DNA of 64,000 bases from Novosphingobium nitrogenifigens DSM 19370 (GCF_000192575.1 NZ_GL876926.1:62001-126000), one strand, 5' to 3'; shown: positions 9,512 through 17,912, counted from the first letter of the stretch. Notes: generated by a model from the sequence alone, not told the origin. A program made the numbers and translations.

Positions 9512-9975
9512 GAGGGGGCGCGGCTATCAGTCGCGCTAATCCCGGTCATCTTTGTTGTACATTTGTTGTACAAGGGTGGCGTCAAGCCCTGCCAAGGGCT
9601 GTATCCGGGCAACCGTTGTGGTACTCGCATGGCCACTGTGATGGCAGAGTCACTTGCTCGTGCTGTCTTGAGTGCGGACGACCCGGATCGGCGATGATTG
9701 CATCGCTGCCGCTATCGACGCCTCGAACGAAACGGTTCGCCGCGCTTGCAGCATTTGCGACGATCCGATTTCGCGAGGGATCGGTCCTGCATCGGATCGT
9801 TCCGCCACATGGGTTCCGACCGGCAAGGACGGGACGCTCGGCCCCGTGCGACGCGGCGGGGCCCAACACGGGACCTGTTGCAGGTGGTGCCGGGAAAGGG
9901 GGCTAGACCTTTCCCAGGCGCCACCTGGGGTGTTTATCCTTCCTGTGGTCGCCAAGGGGGAGTTTGGGGGGAAAC
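9512..9975. other. 464 bp intergenic stretch without a convincing gene
   Basis: No open frame here shows a ribosome site plus a recognisable protein. The stretch contains a tandem repeat TTTGTTGTACA at 9551-9561 and 9562-9572, ending in the palindrome TTGTACAA, which is the kind of dyad that GntR/FCD-type regulators bind. A G-rich Shine-Dalgarno stretch (GTTTGGGGGG) precedes the gene at 9976. Confidence 0.5.
9551..9572. repeat. Two tandem copies of an 11-bp unit containing a TTGTACAA dyad
   Basis: TTTGTTGTACA occurs twice in direct succession, just downstream of the second puuA-like gene and well upstream of the gene at 9976. It is possibly an operator, but no function is shown by the sequence. 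Confidence 0.5.
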
Positions 9976-10407
9976 ATGGCGCTTTCATCCACAGCCGAGA
10001 TCGAGCGGCACACGCTTGCGTTTCTCGACCGGACTCTGCCGAAAGCGGAATGGACGCACGAGGGGCACTTTGCCGCAGCCCTGTGGCTGGCCAGGCACCG
10101 TCCCGATCTGGCGACGCCCGAAGCGATGCGCCCTTTGATCATGACCTATAACGAGGCGGTCGGCGGCGAGAACACCGATACAGGCGGGTATCACCACACC
10201 ATTACCTGCGCCTCGATCCGGGCGGCACAAGCCTGCCTGGCCAAGGTGGACACGGAGGCTCCGCTCGAAGAGGTTCTGGCCGGACTGATGGCATCGGCTT
10301 TCGGCAAATCGGACTGGTTGCTTGCCCATTGGAACCGGGACACGCTGTTTTCGCTCGAGGCCCGGCGCGGCTGGGTCGAACCGGACCTGGAGCCGCTTCC
10401 GTTTTGA
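9976..10407 (+). CDS. Conserved-looking hypothetical protein
   Basis: A 143-residue soluble protein, mostly helical in composition, with WTHEGHFAAALWLARH near residue 25 and YNEAVGGENTDTGGYHHTIT near residue 60. Both segments are rich in His and acidic residues, so a metal site is possible. I do not recognise a named family. The start was chosen because ATG 9976 follows GGGGGGAAAC at good spacing; an in-frame ATG at 9964 is less likely. It lies 102 bp upstream of the molybdenum hydroxylase genes on the same strand. Confidence 0.7.
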   Translation: MALSSTAEIERHTLAFLDRTLPKAEWTHEGHFAAALWLARHRPDLATPEAMRPLIMTYNEAVGGENTDTGGYHHTITCASIRAAQACLAKVDTEAPLEEVLAGLMASAFGKSDWLLAHWNRDTLFSLEARRGWVEPDLEPLPF

Positions 10408-10509
10408 GGGCAATTGCGGTCCCGCCCCTTGACAGGACGGGCCGCAGGCTGGCGTGATGCCGGACAAAGTTTTCAAGAAATCACGCTTCAAGAACCCATG
10501 GGGGAAATC

Positions 10510-10983
10510 ATGGCTGTCACCCTGACCATCAACGGCGAAAGGCGTACGTTCGACGTCCCGCCGGAAATGCCGCTGCTCTGGCTCCTGCGCGATGTCGCGC
10601 AATTGACGGGAACCAAATACGGCTGCGCGGTCGGCCTGTGCGGCGCGTGCAGCGTTCTGCTCGATGGCGTGCGCGTGTTCGGGTGCCAGACGCCGGCGGG
10701 CGATGCCGTCGGTCGCTCGATCACCACGATCGAGGGACTGGCCGATCAGCCGCTGGGCAAGGCGCTGTTTTCGGCATGGAACGAAGTCGACGTGGTCCAG
10801 TGCGGCTATTGCCAGCCCGGCCAGATCATCGCGGCGGCGGCCATGCTCAAGGAAAATGCCCATCCCGATGATGCGGACATCGACGCCGGTATGAGTGGCA
10901 ACATCTGCCGCTGCGGCACTTATCCCCGTATCCGTGCCGCCGTCCATCGCGCGGCCCAGATCCATGCGGAGGAAAAGGCATGA
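10510..10983 (+). CDS. iorA: Molybdenum hydroxylase small subunit, [2Fe-2S] (isoquinoline 1-oxidoreductase alpha-like)
   Basis: A 157-residue iron-sulfur subunit of the xanthine dehydrogenase family. The plant-type [2Fe-2S] cluster is bound by the motif in KYGCAVGLCGACSVLLDG (about residues 36-53). A second all-helical [2Fe-2S] domain has CGYCQPGQI and CRCGTYPRI. It passes electrons from the Mo site of the large subunit to an acceptor. The ATG at 10510 follows GGGGGAAATC; an ATG four codons upstream is possible. The stop overlaps the large-subunit start (ATGA), so the two are coupled. Confidence 0.88.
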   Translation: MAVTLTINGERRTFDVPPEMPLLWLLRDVAQLTGTKYGCAVGLCGACSVLLDGVRVFGCQTPAGDAVGRSITTIEGLADQPLGKALFSAWNEVDVVQCGYCQPGQIIAAAAMLKENAHPDDADIDAGMSGNICRCGTYPRIRAAVHRAAQIHAEEKA

Positions 10984-13103
10984 TCACTGCAACCCGTCGC
11001 GGTGTCCTTTCGGCGACCGGCGTCCTGACCGGGGCGCTGATGGTTCCTGTCGCGATCGGCGCCAGCCGCACGCGCGCGGCGACGCCTGCTGCCGTTGCGC
11101 CCAATGCCTGGCTCAGCGTCGATGGTGAAGGCCATGTCGGGGTCGCCTTGCCCAAGACCGAGATGGGGCAGGGGATCATGACCGCGATCGTCATGCTCGC
11201 GGCCGAAGAACTCGCGGTTCGCCCCGGCGACGTCAAAGTGTCGATTCCCGATGGCGATGCGGCGCGTTTCGCCCCGATCACGCAGGAAACCGGCGGCTCG
11301 ACTTCGATCCGCGAACTCTGGCAGCCCTTGCGCGAAGCCGCCGCGACAGCACGCGTCGCCCTGATCGCGGTCGCGGCGAAGAAGTGGGGCGTACCTGCCG
11401 GTGAATGCGCCGCGCACGAAGGGACGATCGTTCATCGGACGAGCAACCGCAGCCTGCCTTATGCTGCGCTCGTTGCCGATGCGGCTGCTGCGCCTTTGCC
11501 CAAGGATGCGCCGGTTCTGCCCACGAGCAGCTATGCCGTGGTGGGCAAGCCTTTCCGGCGTCTTGATGGCGATGCCAAGGCGCGCGGCAAAGTCGAATAC
11601 GGGATCGACGTGATCCTGCCGGGCATGCGCTATGCGACGCTTGCGCAATCCCCGGTCTTCGGCGGCAAGCTCGCCGGTGTCGATGAAGCGGCAGCGCGGG
11701 CGGTTCCGGGCGTTCTGGGCGTGATCAAGGGCGACGACGTCGTCTATGTCCTTGCCACCAACACTTGGGCCGCGCGTCAGGGGCTGGCTGCTGCCAAGCC
11801 ACAGTGGCACGCCGATGCCTCGCGGACCATTGTCAATCAGGCAGAGATCGACGCCAATGTCACGGCGGGGCTCGCCAAGCCCGGTTTCGTGGCGGCGACG
11901 TCGGGCGATCTCGACAAAGTGCGGCAGGGTGCGGCGCGGACCTTCACCGGTACCTATCACCAGCCGTTTCTGGCCCATGCCACCATGGAGCCCGCCAATT
12001 GCGTTGCCCAGGTAAAGGACGGGCATTGCGAAGTGTGGACCGGCACCCAGATCCCCTCGCAGGCGCGCAGCGTGATCGCGACGCGTCTCGGGCTGCCGAT
12101 GGAAAAGGTCGCCATCCACAACCGCACCATGGGTGGCGGGTTCGGTCGTCGGCTCGAACCCGACATGATCGAGCGTTGCGTCGATCTTGCCAAGCAAGTG
12201 CCGTTCCCGGTCAAGCTGGTCTGGACGCGTGAAGAGGACGTCGCGCACGACTGGTATCGGCCGGTCTATGCCGACCGCTTCAATATCGGGCTGGCTGCTG
12301 ATGGCCGCATCCTGAGCTGGGAGCACAAGATCGCCGGGTCCTCGATCATGGCGCGTCTTCTGGGTGACAAGTTCACCGGCGTCGACGATGATGCCGTCGA
12401 TGGGGCGATCAACCCGCTTTATGGTGCGGACGCGCGCAAGGTGACGTTCCAGCAGGTCGAAAGCCTCGTACCGACAAGCTGGTGGCGTGGTGTCGGCGGC
12501 TTGCGCAGCACGTTTGCGATCGAAAGCATGATCGACGAGATCGCCCATTCGCTGGGCAAGGACCCGATCGCCTATCGCCTGTCGCAGATCAGCGATCCGC
12601 GCGCCCATGCGGTGCTCGAAACGGTGCGGGCCCAGTCGGGCTGGGGCGAAAAGACTGCGGCCGGGATCGGACGCGGCGTTTCGGTCCTGCACGTCTGGGA
12701 CACCTACATGGCCGCCGTTGCCGAAGTCAGTGTCGACAGCGACAAGCAGATCACCGTGCGCAAGGTCACCGTGGCGGTCGATTGCGGTCAGGCAGTCAAT
12801 CCCTCGGGCATTCTCGCCCAGATTGACAGCGGTGTGAACTTTGGCGGATCGGCGGCGCTTTTCGGCGAGATCACCATTGCCGGTGGACAAGTCGAGCAGT
12901 CGAATTTCCACGACTATCGCGTGCTGCGCATGAACGAGGCGCCGGTGATCCACGCCACGATTATCGAAAGCAGCGAGAAGCCGGGCGGCATGGGCGAGCC
13001 GCCCAACGCGATCATTTTTCCAGCGCTTGCCAATGCGGTCTTTGCCGCGACCGGCAAGCGGCTGCGGTCATTGCCCCTGCAAAAGGAATTGCAGAAGGCC
13101 TGA
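10980..13103 (+). CDS. iorB: Molybdenum hydroxylase large subunit, Mo-pterin binding (isoquinoline 1-oxidoreductase beta-like)
   Basis: A 707-residue Mo-cofactor subunit. The N-terminus has a Tat-type signal (TRRGVLSATG, then a hydrophobic stretch to about residue 34), suggesting an exported or membrane-attached periplasmic enzyme. Mo-pterin motifs include GGGFGRRLE near residue 383 and GGMGEPP near residue 668. The two-subunit form without an FAD subunit matches the IorAB/aldehyde dehydrogenase (membrane c-type) group, which uses a cytochrome as acceptor. No cytochrome or XdhC-type maturation gene follows; the gene ends at a strong terminator. The substrate (N-heterocycle or aldehyde) is undetermined. 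Confidence 0.86.
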   Translation: MITATRRGVLSATGVLTGALMVPVAIGASRTRAATPAAVAPNAWLSVDGEGHVGVALPKTEMGQGIMTAIVMLAAEELAVRPGDVKVSIPDGDAARFAPITQETGGSTSIRELWQPLREAAATARVALIAVAAKKWGVPAGECAAHEGTIVHRTSNRSLPYAALVADAAAAPLPKDAPVLPTSSYAVVGKPFRRLDGDAKARGKVEYGIDVILPGMRYATLAQSPVFGGKLAGVDEAAARAVPGVLGVIKGDDVVYVLATNTWAARQGLAAAKPQWHADASRTIVNQAEIDANVTAGLAKPGFVAATSGDLDKVRQGAARTFTGTYHQPFLAHATMEPANCVAQVKDGHCEVWTGTQIPSQARSVIATRLGLPMEKVAIHNRTMGGGFGRRLEPDMIERCVDLAKQVPFPVKLVWTREEDVAHDWYRPVYADRFNIGLAADGRILSWEHKIAGSSIMARLLGDKFTGVDDDAVDGAINPLYGADARKVTFQQVESLVPTSWWRGVGGLRSTFAIESMIDEIAHSLGKDPIAYRLSQISDPRAHAVLETVRAQSGWGEKTAAGIGRGVSVLHVWDTYMAAVAEVSVDSDKQITVRKVTVAVDCGQAVNPSGILAQIDSGVNFGGSAALFGEITIAGGQVEQSNFHDYRVLRMNEAPVIHATIIESSEKPGGMGEPPNAIIFPALANAVFAATGKRLRSLPLQKELQKA

Positions 13104-13126
13104 TTGCGGCGAAAGCCGGGATTGCG

Positions 13127-13163
13127 AAAAAGGGGGGTGGTCCTGCGACCGCCCCCCTTTTTT
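13127..13163. terminator. Bidirectional intrinsic terminator between iorB and the HxlR gene
   Basis: An 11-bp stem (13132-13142 with 13147-13157, one G-T pair) closes a CTGC loop and is flanked by an A-run on the left and TTTTTT on the right. It can therefore serve both convergent genes. Confidence 0.85.
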
Positions 13164-13176
13164 CATATCCGCAGGA

Positions 13177-13560
13177 TCAGGCCAGCGCGAGAGAGGCGTC
13201 GTAACGGGCCTGCGCAGCCTCGATCGCGGCCATGTTGGTTTCGGCCCAATGGGTCAGCAGTTCGACCGTCGCGGTCAGCGTTCCGCCCAGCGAGGTCAGC
13301 GCATATTCGACCGAAACCGGTACGGTCGGGAACACCTGACGGGAAATGAGGCCATCGCGTTCGAGCCGCTTGAGCACTTGCGACAGGACTTTCTGCGAAA
13401 CGCCAGAGATGCTCCGGCGCAGCGAGTTGAAGCGCAACGGGCCGCCTCTCAGTCGATCGAGCACGAGCAAGGCCCATTTGTCGCTCAGGCGGTCGAGTAC
13501 CTGCCGGGCGGGGCAATTGGCGTCGTAGACGTCGTAGGGCGGTTTCGTCGAGGTAACCAT
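13177..13560 (-). CDS. HxlR-family transcriptional regulator
   Basis: A 127-residue winged-helix protein with the family hallmark sequence CPARQVLDRLSDKWALLVLDRL, then RFNSLRRSISGVSQKVLSQVLKRLERDG (recognition helix and wing). Cys16, just before the first helix, matches the redox-sensing cysteine position used by several family members (YodB, HypR, QorR). It is transcribed divergently from a flavodoxin-like quinone reductase gene across 195 bp containing a perfect 7-bp inverted repeat. The pair resembles known quinone- or aldehyde-responsive repressor/target modules. Confidence 0.88.
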   Translation of the reverse strand: MVTSTKPPYDVYDANCPARQVLDRLSDKWALLVLDRLRGGPLRFNSLRRSISGVSQKVLSQVLKRLERDGLISRQVFPTVPVSVEYALTSLGGTLTATVELLTHWAETNMAAIEAAQARYDASLALA

Positions 13561-13622
13561 GTTACGGCAAGGTGCCTTCTTACCGGAGGGCGAGGGGCTC
13601 GCTATCTATCGAAACGACACCT

Positions 13623-13639
13623 GGTTTCCAATGGAAACC
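13623..13639. promoter_or_regulatory. Candidate HxlR operator
   Basis: GGTTTCC-AAT-GGAAACC is a perfect inverted repeat with 7-bp arms, 62 bp upstream of the HxlR start and 117 bp upstream of the reductase start. The size and dyad are typical of dimeric winged-helix operators. Which promoter it overlaps is not established. Confidence 0.5.
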
Positions 13640-13755
13640 TTGGGCGACCGGGGCTGGGCCGCAAGACGGTGCGGGCCGGGTGTCGTTACCCCCAAGAGCC
13701 TTGCCGAACAGGTCGGCGAAGCTCCCCTCATTCGTTTCCCTTGACGAGGAACATC

Positions 13756-14310
13756 ATGGCCAAGATCGTTGTTGTCTATCATTCGGGCTATGGCCACACC
13801 AAAGTGGTGGCCGAACATGTCGCTCGCGGCGCGGGCGCGGAACTTGTCGCGATCAGCCCGGAAGGCGAAATCGCAGAAGCGGAATGGACCGCACTCAACG
13901 AAGCCGACGCGATCATTTTCGGCGCGCCGACTTACATGGGCAATGTCAGTTGGCAGTTCAAGAAATTCGCCGACGCGACGTCCAAGGCCTGGTTCACGCG
14001 CCAGTGGGCGGACAAGGTCTTTGGGGGCTTCACCAATTCGGCAAGCCCCAACGGCGACAAGCAGGTGGCGCTGATCACCTTGCAGACGCTGGCTTCGCAG
14101 CATGGCGGCATCTGGGTCAGCCTCGGTACGCCGCCGTCCAACACCAAGGCATCGACTTCGGCCGATCTCAACAATCTGGGCGGCTCGGTCGGCCTGCTCG
14201 TGCGCTCGCCTGCCGATGCGTCGGTCGACGAAGTCCACAAGGGCGATCTCGACACGGCCGTGCTCTATGGCGAACGGGTCGCAGGCATCGCGGCCAAGCT
14301 CAAGGGCTGA
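13756..14310 (+). CDS. Flavodoxin-like NAD(P)H:quinone reductase / FMN reductase
   Basis: A 184-residue flavodoxin-fold protein. The FMN phosphate-binding loop YHSGYGHT lies at residues 8-15, and the GAPTYMGNVSWQFKKFAD segment is typical of WrbA/NQO-like NAD(P)H-dependent FMN reductases. Two-electron quinone reduction is the likely activity. The true start is ATG 13756 after GAGGAACATC; the open frame runs far upstream without meaning. The divergent HxlR gene is the probable regulator. Confidence 0.85.
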   Translation: MAKIVVVYHSGYGHTKVVAEHVARGAGAELVAISPEGEIAEAEWTALNEADAIIFGAPTYMGNVSWQFKKFADATSKAWFTRQWADKVFGGFTNSASPNGDKQVALITLQTLASQHGGIWVSLGTPPSNTKASTSADLNNLGGSVGLLVRSPADASVDEVHKGDLDTAVLYGERVAGIAAKLKG

Positions 14311-14382
14311 TGGTCCCGGTCGGGTCGGGGGAAATCCCCGGCCCGGTCGACGCGGGCGGGCAGGCAGGCTAAGCCTGTCCTG

Positions 14383-14733
14383 ATGCTCGTCCTTGATAAC
14401 ATCCTGTCCGATCGCGGGTCCAAGTATGCCGTGTCGGGTGCGCCGTGCGGATCGACGGCCGAAGCACGCGCGTTGATCGACGAACTGCGCAAGACGAAGA
14501 AATTCGCCAAGGCCACGCACAACAGCTGGGGCCTGATCTGTGGCGAAGGGCAGGTCAAGAACGATGACGGCGAAAGCGGCGCGGGCATGATCATTTTGAG
14601 AATGCTCGAGCGTGAGGGGCTGAAGGATCATCTCGTCGTGGTGACGCGCTGGTATGGCGGCAAACACCTTGGCGGGGATCGGTTCCGCCATGTGCAGACG
14701 GCGGTGAGAGCCTATCTGGACGCGATCGCCTGA
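14383..14733 (+). CDS. IMPACT/YigZ N-terminal-domain protein, short form
   Basis: A 116-residue protein covering the UPF0029 (IMPACT, YigZ) N-terminal domain. It has HNSWGLICGEGQVKNDDGE, SGAGMIILRML, and VVVTRWYGGKHLGGDRFRHV, which parallels the family's VVVRYFGGIKLG motif. YigZ proteins are about 200 residues, so this one lacks the C-terminal domain. The family is linked to ribosome and translation control, but the biochemical role is unresolved. It starts with ATG 14383, shortly after the flavin reductase gene. Confidence 0.75.
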   Translation: MLVLDNILSDRGSKYAVSGAPCGSTAEARALIDELRKTKKFAKATHNSWGLICGEGQVKNDDGESGAGMIILRMLEREGLKDHLVVVTRWYGGKHLGGDRFRHVQTAVRAYLDAIA

Positions 14734-14776
14734 GAGACGGAGGCTTTGCCGAGAGGGCAAGAGCCGGTAGGATCAC

Positions 14777-15031
14777 ATGATGTTGGATATTCCCTGGGAT
14801 CAGCCCGCCACGCTTATCGACCTTGACGGCAAGACGCCGATCATCGGCACGATCCGCGAATGCGTGATGCATTTCGCCATTTTCAAGCCGTTCGCCAAGG
14901 AACAGGCCCGCGTGCTGCTGACGCGCCCGACTTTTCGCGAGGGACGCAAGACGCGGACCTGGATTCTCAATCCCGAGGATATCGAAAAGCTGGTGGAACG
15001 ACTGAACGCCGAAAAGGAAAGCCTGCACTGA
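14777..15031 (+). CDS. Small hypothetical protein, 84 residues
   Basis: Starts at the first of two adjacent ATGs and reads MMLDIPWDQPATLIDLDGKTPIIGTI. It has balanced charged and hydrophobic residues and no signal or membrane helix. It follows the IMPACT-domain gene by 43 bp on the same strand and may be cotranscribed with it. No family is recognised. Confidence 0.6.
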   Translation: MMLDIPWDQPATLIDLDGKTPIIGTIRECVMHFAIFKPFAKEQARVLLTRPTFREGRKTRTWILNPEDIEKLVERLNAEKESLH

Positions 15032-15050
15032 GGTGCAAAGGCACGCAGGC

Positions 15051-15476
15051 TTATTCTTCGATGACCAGAGAGCGACGGCGCCCGAAGGGTTTGGGCCCCG
15101 TTGTCAAGGGAACTGCCGCTGCGGGAGCGGATGGGGTCGATGGGTTGCGGCGGGCCGGGGCCGGGATCGGCTCGGCAAAGACGGCGACGAGGTCTGCGCT
15201 GTCATCGGGAAATTGCGTTCCGGGCAACATGCCCTTGCGAACGAGGATCACGATTGCGATCCGTACCGACCATGCCAGGATCGCGAGCGTCGGTGCGAGC
15301 GAAAGCGCGACATGTTGGGCCGCTTTTGTCGCTTCGGCAGCGCCGTGCGGGTGCTGCAGGAAGACGAGCAGGGCAACGATCAGTATCGAAGCCAGGGCGA
15401 CCGTCAGTCTGGCGCCGATCAGCCAGAGAACGGTTACGCCGCAGAGTTTGGTTCGATTCCGTTTCTGTCGTGCCAT
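15051..15476 (-). CDS. Hypothetical membrane protein with two predicted helices
   Basis: A 141-residue protein starting MARQKRNRTK after a GGGGGGCGAC ribosome site. Hydrophobic segments lie at about residues 12-35 (VTVLWLIGARLTVALASILIVALL) and 55-75 (LAPTLAILAWSVRIAIVILV), followed by a proline/alanine-rich, basic tail. The first segment is split by a single Arg. Convergent with the gene at 14777. No family recognised; the frame beyond 15476 is unlikely to be translated. Confidence 0.6.
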   Translation of the reverse strand: MARQKRNRTKLCGVTVLWLIGARLTVALASILIVALLVFLQHPHGAAEATKAAQHVALSLAPTLAILAWSVRIAIVILVRKGMLPGTQFPDDSADLVAVFAEPIPAPARRNPSTPSAPAAAVPLTTGPKPFGRRRSLVIEE

Positions 15477-15584
15477 GGTCGCCCCCCGGCGATTGAGTGA
15501 GACCCGAGGGGTAATCGCAACAATTTGCAGAATATAAGAAAGATGATGGTTAACCGAAGAGTCCGAACTCCGAATGCAAAGCGG

Positions 15585-15611
15585 CCCCCGATGCCGTCGG
15601 GGCATCGGGGG
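15585..15611 (-). terminator. Stem-loop terminator after the glycine-zipper gene
   Basis: An 11-bp perfect stem (15585-15595 with 15601-15611) with a 5-base loop, 14 bp beyond the stop of the minus-strand gene at 15626. The T-run is short (CTTT). Confidence 0.65.
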
Positions 15612-15625
15612 TCGTCTTCATCGGC

Positions 15626-16072
15626 TTAACGGCAGCGAACGTTGCCGCGGTCGATTTCGCGACCGAGCAGACCGCCACCGGCCGCGCCGAGCAGCGTGCC
15701 GAGCGTGCGGTCGCCGCGACCGGCAAGCTGATTGCCGATCAGGCCACCGATGGCGGCACCGACGACAAGGCCAGTCGTGCCGTTGTCGCGGTGGCAATAA
15801 TAGCGGCCGTCGCGCCCGCGCCAGATGCGGTCGTCGCGGCGAAGCTGATGCGGTTCGTAATAGCGTCCGCGTGCGTCGTAGATGTTACGGGGACCACGGC
15901 CACGGTCGCGAAAATCGCCGTCGTCGTACCCACGGCCATGATCAGGCCCGCGATCGCGCCCATGGTCGCGTTCGCCGTGCGCGGGAGCCCACGGCGGCGG
16001 ATCGGCAAGGGCAGGCGTGGCGAGAGGCAGAGTGATCGCCGCAAGGGCGACGGCAAGAATGGTCCTGCGCAT
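15626..16072 (-). CDS. Secreted glycine-zipper protein with His/Asp/Arg-rich linker (17-kDa-antigen-like)
   Basis: A 148-residue precursor. It has a signal peptide (MRRTILAVALAAITLPLATPALA), then a linker rich in His, Asp, Gly and Arg (residues 24-75), the segment DRIWRGRDGRYYCHRDNGTT, and a glycine-zipper membrane-inserting hairpin (GLVVGAAIGGLIGNQLAGRG, then GTLLGAAGGGLLG). It ends in DRGNVRCR. The linker could bind metal. A paralogue with the same closing architecture is at 62797-63147. Start ATG 16072 is the one with the signal peptide. Confidence 0.78.
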   Translation of the reverse strand: MRRTILAVALAAITLPLATPALADPPPWAPAHGERDHGRDRGPDHGRGYDDGDFRDRGRGPRNIYDARGRYYEPHQLRRDDRIWRGRDGRYYCHRDNGTTGLVVGAAIGGLIGNQLAGRGDRTLGTLLGAAGGGLLGREIDRGNVRCR

Positions 16073-16214
16073 GGTGACGGTCCTTTTTCTGTTTTCGAAT
16101 GTCTCATTGCACCGTGGCAATGTCGGGAGCAACGGAAGATGAACGGATGAGCCGACATCGGGTTCCCCGTCCGGTATTTTTGACAGGCGGCCGCCACAGG
16201 CGCATGGGCTGGAC

Positions 16215-17366
16215 ATGCATTTCACTGATTTTGACATCGACCGGTTCCTGAGCGAAACCTGGCAAAAACGCCCCTTGCTGATCCGCAATCCGTGGGCGGC
16301 CTGGCGCAATCCGCTCGAACCGGACGAACTGGCGGGGCTCGCCTGCGAGGAAGGCGTTGAGTCGCGGCTGATCGTCCGGGGCAAGGACGGGCTGGCGATG
16401 GAAAGCGGCCCTTTGCCCGAAGAACGCTTCGCGAGCCTTGGCAAGGAACCGTGGACTTTGCTGGTTCAGGCCGTCGATCAGCATGTGCCTGACGTCGCAG
16501 CGCTGATCGAGCCGTTCCGCTTCGTGCCGGACTGGCGCATCGACGACGTGATGATCAGCTATGCGACCGATGGCGCCGGCGTCGGCCCGCATTACGACCA
16601 GTACGATGTGTTCCTGATCCAGGGGCAAGGAAAGCGACGCTGGCGCGTGGGGCCCTTGTGCAATGCCGACACCCCGCTCGAACCGCACGAGGATCTGCGC
16701 CTGATTGCCGATTTCGAGGCGACCGGCGACTGGATCCTGGAGCCGGGCGACATTCTTTATGTCCCGCCGGGCATCGCGCATGACGGAGTGGCGGTCGGTG
16801 ATGACTGCATGACCTATTCGATCGGTTTCCGCGCGCCTTCGCGGGCCGAACTGGTCGAGAACTGGTGCGCGCATCAGGTCGACGCGATGGTCGAGGACGA
16901 CCGTTATGCCGATCCCGATCTCAAGGTGCAGGCCTGTCCGGGCGAGATCACGGCGTCTGCTCTCGATCGCCTGCATGCCATGGTGCTCGACGCCCTGTCC
17001 GATCGCGAGGCTTTTGCGCGCTGGTTCGGAGCCTACAACAGTCAGCCCAAGTACCCGGATGTCGACTGGAGCCGCGAGGAACCGATTGGGGCGTCGGCTG
17101 TCCGCGATTTTCTGTCCGAAGGCGTGGGGCTCAGCCGCAATCCCGCCAGTCGCTTTTCCTTCATCCGGCAGCAGGATGGCGGCGCTGTGCTGTTCGTCGA
17201 CGGCGAGAGCCATGAGTGTCGCGGCGAGGCCGCTTCGCTTGCCGAAGAACTTTGCTCGGGCCCGGCGTTCACGCTCGACCCGGCACTGGCGGCTTTGCCC
17301 GACGCGGTCGCAACGATCGCAACACTCGTCGATCAGGGCAGCCTTGCTTTCGACGACGAGGCGTGA
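16215..17366 (+). CDS. roxA: Cupin-4/JmjC ribosomal oxygenase, probable uL16 arginine hydroxylase (YcfD/RoxA type)
   Basis: A 383-residue 2-oxoglutarate/Fe(II) oxygenase. The iron triad is visible as PHYDQYD (His126, Asp128) and PPGIAHDG (His189), with WRVGP in the 2-oxoglutarate pocket region. A winged-helix-like C-terminal domain follows, as in bacterial ROX proteins. E. coli YcfD hydroxylates Arg81 of ribosomal protein uL16. The gene is followed at 3 bp by a GTG-started RluE-like pseudouridine synthase, so both products probably modify the large ribosomal subunit. Confidence 0.85.
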   Translation: MHFTDFDIDRFLSETWQKRPLLIRNPWAAWRNPLEPDELAGLACEEGVESRLIVRGKDGLAMESGPLPEERFASLGKEPWTLLVQAVDQHVPDVAALIEPFRFVPDWRIDDVMISYATDGAGVGPHYDQYDVFLIQGQGKRRWRVGPLCNADTPLEPHEDLRLIADFEATGDWILEPGDILYVPPGIAHDGVAVGDDCMTYSIGFRAPSRAELVENWCAHQVDAMVEDDRYADPDLKVQACPGEITASALDRLHAMVLDALSDREAFARWFGAYNSQPKYPDVDWSREEPIGASAVRDFLSEGVGLSRNPASRFSFIRQQDGGAVLFVDGESHECRGEAASLAEELCSGPAFTLDPALAALPDAVATIATLVDQGSLAFDDEA

Positions 17367-17369
17367 GCG

Positions 17370-17912
17370 GTGCTGATCGCGTTCAACAAGCCTTATGGGG
17401 TGCTGTGCCAGTTCACGGATGAAAGCACCGGGCCTGCGCGACCGACGCTGGCCACCTTCATCGACGTGCCCGGCGTCTATCCGGCCGGGCGCCTCGATCT
17501 CGATAGCGAGGGGCTGCTCCTGCTGACCGACGACGGGCGGTTGCAGGCGCGGATCGCCGATCCCCGCTACAAGGCGCCCAAGACCTATCTGGTGCAGGTG
17601 GAGGGGGAACCCGACGAGGATGCGCTGGCCGCGTTGCGGCGCGGGGTCCGGCTGAAGGACGGGATGACGTTGCCGGCGCAGGTTGAACGGATCGAGGCGC
17701 CCGATCTCTGGCCGCGCAATCCGCCGGTCCGTTTCCGCAAGTCCGTGCCGGATTGCTGGTTGAAACTGATCCTTCGCGAAGGCCGGAACCGGCAGGTGCG
17801 GCGCATGACGGCGGCGGTCGGCCATCCGACCTTGCGGCTGGTGCGCTGGCGGATCGGGGACTGGACGCTGGAGGGGATCGCCCCCGGAGAATGGCGCGAA
17901 GTGCCAGTGTAG
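17370..17912 (+). CDS. rluE: RsuA/RluE-family 23S rRNA pseudouridine synthase
   Basis: A 180-residue enzyme with the catalytic motif [14 protein letters not shown] (Asp43), the family [16 protein letters not shown] strand and the RNA-binding [11 protein letters not shown] motif. It lacks an S4 domain, which fits the short RluE type that makes pseudouridine 2457 in 23S rRNA. It begins with GTG at 17370, three bases after the oxygenase stop. This supports cotranscription and shows why no ATG start is seen. Confidence 0.85.
   Translation: MLIAFNKPYGVLCQFTDESTGPARPTLATFIDVPGVYPAGRLDLDSEGLLLLTDDGRLQARIADPRYKAPKTYLVQVEGEPDEDALAALRRGVRLKDGMTLPAQVERIEAPDLWPRNPPVRFRKSVPDCWLKLILREGRNRQVRRMTAAVGHPTLRLVRWRIGDWTLEGIAPGEWREVPV

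Noticed and set aside
9672..10151. Possible extra gene upstream of 9976 on the plus strand
   Set aside because: It has no recognisable family, no good ribosome site, and overlaps the better-supported gene at 9976 in another frame.
10920..12953. A 677-codon open frame on the minus strand opposite iorB
   Set aside because: The plus-strand protein has clear Mo-hydroxylase motifs. The antisense frame arises from GC-rich codon bias and encodes His/Arg/Asp-rich sequence without a domain.
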